This document shows, one piece after another, positions 32,064-34,527 of a stretch of DNA of 34,527 bases. The notes beneath the pieces are model-generated. The model saw nothing but the letters and a program-made list of their open reading frames with translations. It searched no databases and was not told the DNA's origin. The stretch covers positions 1 to 34,527 of the forward strand of contig JBDRUF010000015.1 of assembly GCA_039801245.1 (NCBI GenBank). The letters are read 5' to 3'. Both the position numbers and the translations under genes were made by a program. This DNA is from a candidate division WOR-3 bacterium (GTDB lineage Bacteria > Hydrothermota > Tepidihabitantia > Tepidihabitantales > Tepidihabitantaceae). Position 1 is the stretch's first letter; each line of letters begins with the position of its first letter.

Positions 32064-33077
32064 TTACTCCTCCGGAAATTCCTTGAGCAGTCTTTCCACT
32101 GTCGTGCGAATGTCAATATTTGCGGGGCAGGCAATGATACACCTGCCGCAACCAACGCAGGAGATTACGCCCGCCTGTTCAACCGTGTAGTAGAACTTGT
32201 CCATCACCCGGTTGCGATACCTTGCTCTTGGGTCAAGGCGCGGGTTATGACCAGAGGCATGCCGGGAGTAAAGGGTAAACTGGCAGGAGTCCCAGACCCG
32301 GCAGCGAACCGTGCTGCCACGAACTGTCTCATCGGTGACATCAAAGCAGTGGCAGGTCGGGCAGAGAAATGTGCAGGCGCCGCAGTTGACGCAGTTAAGG
32401 GCAAGGGTCTCCCAGATTTTGCTCGCAAACGCCTTTGGCAGGACCTCTTGCAGTTTTGCCGTGTCAATGCGCAAAGGGATTTCCGCCTCTGCCTTCTTCC
32501 TCAGTTTTGCCCCTGCGGTCAGGTGTTCATTCTTTGCCTCAGGATAACCGGCAATCAGTTTCTCCCCTTTTGCGGTTAGCGGCTCGGCGAGGAAAAGATC
32601 ACCCAAATCGGTCAAAAGCAAATCCATACCGGTTGCGTCGTGCGGGCTACCACCGAGGGCAAGACAGAAGCAGGTGGGCGCGGTGCGGTTGCAGGCAAGC
32701 CCGATAAAGGTTGTCTTTTCCCGTCTTGCCTTGACATAAGGGTCGGTCTTGCCTTCAATGGTATAGAACTTCTCAAGAAATGCGATTGCCCGGGCATCGC
32801 AGGGTCGGATGCCAAAGACAATTTGCTCCTCGGGAGGCTCGGGTTCAAGCGCATTGCCCTTCTGGTCAAACCTTAAGAGGACCTCGCAGCGCGGGAAGAT
32901 AAACCCCTTTGCCGGTTCCCGGGTGTTTACCTCTTCAAGATGGACTTCCGCCGTATTTTTGACTTTCCCCCAGGTGGCACCGGTCTTGTCCTTTACCGGT
33001 GCATACAAATTGGTTTCCTTTGCCAGGCGGTCAAGGAGCTGACTGAGTTCCTGCCGCGTGAGGAGGTACTTCTTCAT
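32064..33077 (-). CDS. flxB: 4Fe-4S dicluster protein, FlxB / hydrogenase beta-like
   Basis: A 337-residue iron-sulfur protein. Two ferredoxin-type clusters are visible: cysteines 229, 232, 235 and 239 (CVNCGACTFLC, then CPTCHC) and cysteines 307, 310, 313 and 317 (CVGCGRCIIAC). The N-terminal half contains the IVFGIRPCDARAIAFLE region typical of AsrA/HydB-like subunits of sulfite reductase and sulfhydrogenase. In this operon it likely relays electrons from FlxA. Its ATG overlaps the flxC stop (ATGA) and is preceded by a GGAG site; the flxA start follows 1 bp after its stop. Confidence 0.75.
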   Translation of the reverse strand: MKKYLLTRQELSQLLDRLAKETNLYAPVKDKTGATWGKVKNTAEVHLEEVNTREPAKGFIFPRCEVLLRFDQKGNALEPEPPEEQIVFGIRPCDARAIAFLEKFYTIEGKTDPYVKARREKTTFIGLACNRTAPTCFCLALGGSPHDATGMDLLLTDLGDLFLAEPLTAKGEKLIAGYPEAKNEHLTAGAKLRKKAEAEIPLRIDTAKLQEVLPKAFASKIWETLALNCVNCGACTFLCPTCHCFDVTDETVRGSTVRCRVWDSCQFTLYSRHASGHNPRLDPRARYRNRVMDKFYYTVEQAGVISCVGCGRCIIACPANIDIRTTVERLLKEFPEE

Positions 33078-33922
33078 TTGATAAACTCCTGCGGGTCAGC
33101 GGGGTTGAACTGTGTCAAGGCGGGCGGCTTGTTGATGTCAACACCGGCAACTGAATCAAACCGCTCCCTGACGATTCTTGCCACCCGGCGGTTGAGCCGC
33201 ATCAGGTCAATTCCCATCGGACAGGCACGATGGCAGGCACCGCACTCCACGCACCTGCCCGCCATATGCAAGGCGCGGATGATGTGAAACGCCATATTGT
33301 CAGAAAGGTTGTGGGTCCTGCCCACCAGTTGCGGCATTGAGGCGTCAACAAAACACACCGGGCAATAGCAGTTCGGGCAGACCTGACGGCAGGCATAGCA
33401 GCGGATGCAGCGGCTGATGTCCTCGCTTAAAACCTGCCAGCGCTCAGCTGAAGAAAGTTGCTCAAACTCTTTGTCATTCTTGGCAACTATCGGGTCAGGC
33501 GCAGGCTTTTCCACCTCATCGCCAATCATCTCATCGTAGATAACCGGGTTGGGATACTGGCAGGCAAGGCAGGATACCGATTTGGCGCCGTTTTGAACCA
33601 CCCCATCGCACCCAACACCAAGGATATATAGGTTTTCCCGTTGAATCTGGTTCTCCTGCAAAAGCACCACAATTGAGCGGGAGTCGCAGCCCTTGGCAAC
33701 AACAGCGACCTTGCCTGAATTCTTGACCTTCAATAGGTAGTTGGCAAGGTTTTGGGAGCAGGTGGAGTCAAAGATGAGTCGTTGTGCTTCTTCTGGTCTC
33801 GTGATGAATGCCGGCTGGCTCAATCCCGGCTTGGAACCGGCGCAGTAGCCGATAACCATTGCCACCTCTTTACTCGCGAGCAGCTCCTTTGCCCTTTGGC
33901 GCAGTTTTTCGCTTCGGCTCAT
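33074..33922 (-). CDS. flxC: FlxC-like 4Fe-4S protein (FrhB/HdrC-like)
   Basis: A 282-residue protein. The N-terminal 150 residues have a non-ferredoxin fold pattern with VVAKGCDSRSIVVLLQE and SVSCLACQYPNP, similar to FrhB/formate-dehydrogenase beta-type subunits, and may bind flavin or another cluster. The C-terminal part has two 4Fe-4S motifs: cysteines 172, 175, 178 and 182 (CIRCYACRQVC) and cysteines 224, 227, 230 and 234 (CVECGACHRAC). It lies between flxD and flxB, overlapping flxD by one base (TAATG). Electron relay is inferred from cluster content and operon position. Confidence 0.7.
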   Translation of the reverse strand: MSRSEKLRQRAKELLASKEVAMVIGYCAGSKPGLSQPAFITRPEEAQRLIFDSTCSQNLANYLLKVKNSGKVAVVAKGCDSRSIVVLLQENQIQRENLYILGVGCDGVVQNGAKSVSCLACQYPNPVIYDEMIGDEVEKPAPDPIVAKNDKEFEQLSSAERWQVLSEDISRCIRCYACRQVCPNCYCPVCFVDASMPQLVGRTHNLSDNMAFHIIRALHMAGRCVECGACHRACPMGIDLMRLNRRVARIVRERFDSVAGVDINKPPALTQFNPADPQEFIK

Positions 33923-34353
33923 TAAGGCAGTTCCTTTTTCAGTTTTTGGTTTGGTCCAAGCCCCTTCACCTTTTCGGTTACCTCCTTCACCAGCTGGGCA
34001 AACCGCTCGCCTTCAGATGCAGAAACCCAGGCAAATGTCACCCTGCCCGGCTCGATCCCGCAGAACTCAAGCAGGTCGTTTAAGACCGCAAACCTTCTGC
34101 GGGCAACATAGTTACCGGTGAGATAATGGCAGTCACCAGGATGGCAGCCCGAGACCAGAACACCATCAGCACCCTGTTGCAGCGCCTGCAAGATAAAAAA
34201 AGGGTCAACCCTGCCAGAACAGGGAACCCGGATTACCCTGATTGAAGGTGGGTAGTGCATCCTGGAGATGCCGGCAAGGTCGGCACCGGCATAAGAGCAC
34301 CAGTTGCACAGAAAGGCAACTATCTTCGGTTCAAATTCATTTCCTTCGGGCAT
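33922..34353 (-). CDS. flxD: FlxD / MvhD-like 2Fe-2S electron-transfer subunit
   Basis: A 143-residue protein of the MvhD family. It shows the five diagnostic cysteines: 16 and 19 in CNWCSYAGADLAG, 45 in VPCSGRVDP, and 70 and 75 in SGCHPGDC. This pattern is specific to the subunit that hands electrons from a donor (hydrogenase Mvh or FlxABC) to HdrA, where flavin-based bifurcation occurs. It leads the operon flxD-flxC-flxB-flxA, starting 11 bp after a TATAAT box. No hdrA, hdrB or hdrC gene lies in the window; the upstream neighbour is an unrelated secreted protein ended by a terminator. Confidence 0.9.
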   Translation of the reverse strand: MPEGNEFEPKIVAFLCNWCSYAGADLAGISRMHYPPSIRVIRVPCSGRVDPFFILQALQQGADGVLVSGCHPGDCHYLTGNYVARRRFAVLNDLLEFCGIEPGRVTFAWVSASEGERFAQLVKEVTEKVKGLGPNQKLKKELP

Positions 34354-34364
34354 CTTGAAACAAG

Positions 34365-34392
34365 ATTATAACTGCGTGAGATTGTCTGTCCA
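34365..34392 (-). promoter_or_regulatory. Promoter of the flx operon
   Basis: On the minus strand TGGACA (34392-34387, 5 of 6), a 16-bp spacer and TATAAT (34370-34365) are visible. The -10 box ends 11 bp before the flxD ATG, and no Shine-Dalgarno site is present. Confidence 0.6.
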
Positions 34393-34400
34393 GTTTGACA

Positions 34401-34429
34401 AAAGGGGGCAGGAAATCCTGCCCCCCTTT
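34401..34429 (-). terminator. Strong rho-independent-type terminator
   Basis: GGGGGCAGG (34404-34412) pairs with CCTGCCCCC (34417-34425), 9 bp around a 4-base loop, flanked by A-runs and T-runs. On the minus strand it is followed by TTTTG and lies 17 bp after the stop of the partial secreted-protein gene, so it ends that gene. It separates it from the flx operon. Confidence 0.75.
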
Positions 34430-34445
34430 AAAAACAGTAGGTATT

Positions 34446-34527
34446 TCAGCGCTGGAGGATGAGTTTGATGTTGCGCTGGTAGTCACCAGCAAGGAAGCGG
34501 CAGATGTAAACACCACTGGCAACAGTT
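34446..34527 (-). CDS. Secreted protein, C-terminal sorting tail only (partial)
   Basis: The minus strand is open from the window edge to the TGA at 34448-34446, giving 26 residues: SGVYICRFLAGDYQRNIKLIL in part, ending LQR. The pattern (S/A)GVY-x-x-R-(L/F)-x(4-6)-x-K-(L/M)-(V/I)-x-x-x is the end of FlgD-Ig/type IX-like C-terminal sorting domains, and the 26860-28981 protein ends similarly (AGMYFVRS...KLVILN). The rest of the gene lies outside the window. It is followed by a strong terminator. Confidence 0.7.
   Translation of the reverse strand, partial: TVASGVYICRFLAGDYQRNIKLILQR

Noticed and set aside
32063-32155. N-terminal extension of flxA to 32155
   Set aside because: It lies inside flxB, and the ATG at 32062 has a much better ribosome site (GGAGGAG).
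34337-34522. A 61-residue minus-strand frame at the right edge
   Set aside because: It is in a different frame from the sorting tail that ends at 34446, runs through the terminator hairpin and has no motif.

Overview
The window looks like chromosomal DNA from an uncultured bacterium of the FCB/WOR-3 (Stahlbacteria-like) type. This placement is an inference. It rests on secretion tails of the type IX/FlgD-Ig kind on two proteins (28.8-29.0 kb and the right edge), a DUF5683/OmpA pair, an archaeal-type aspartyl-tRNA synthetase, an NADH-linked Flx module and very compact operons. Nothing resembles a prophage, IS element, CRISPR array, rRNA or tRNA.

Layout. 1-410 is the 3' end of accC. 648-4929 (+) is a tight operon: valS, an OmpA-domain protein, a DUF5683-like protein and a degenerate class II glutamine-amidotransferase-like protein. 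5011-6117 (-) is pilT with its own consensus promoter. 6207-14782 (-) is a long run starting at rbfA-truB-ribF, followed by a PKD/PQQ-propeller protein, a YIP1 membrane protein and a complete MacAB-TolC-like export set. 15039-20574 (+) is purD, a YrdC-like/LMW-phosphatase fusion, an acyl-CoA dehydrogenase, dihydrolipoamide dehydrogenase and lipB. lipB converges on, and overlaps, a radical SAM activase (20549-21256, -). 21321-24506 (-) is hslU-argF-trxB. 24639-26600 (+) is a queuosine-precursor (VUT) transporter and aspS. 26840-30551 (+) is a secreted C39-like peptidase with a sorting tail, hutI and a VOC protein. 30558-30824 (-) is a small membrane protein. 31223-34353 (-) is a four-gene flxDCBA operon (flavin and iron-sulfur electron transfer) with no hdr genes beside it. 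The right edge holds the C-terminal tail of another secreted protein and its terminator.

Two genome-scale patterns stand out. First, most operon-leading genes have a sigma-70-like promoter with a nearly fixed 16-bp spacer whose -10 box ends only 6-11 bp before the start codon, and no Shine-Dalgarno sequence, so these mRNAs are probably leaderless or nearly so; internal genes and one secreted-protein gene do have Shine-Dalgarno sites. Second, arrays of degenerate 7-bp units (AACYNNN and AAANNNN types) sit exactly at gene boundaries. They contribute start codons, stop codons and promoter boxes. Two of them flank the lipB/radical-SAM pair in inverted orientation.

Metabolically the segment combines lipoate/2-oxoacid dehydrogenase parts, fatty-acid or short-chain acyl-CoA oxidation, purine and arginine synthesis, and flavin-based electron transfer. 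That fits a heterotrophic anaerobe. Function calls come from motif reading only; no database search was run.
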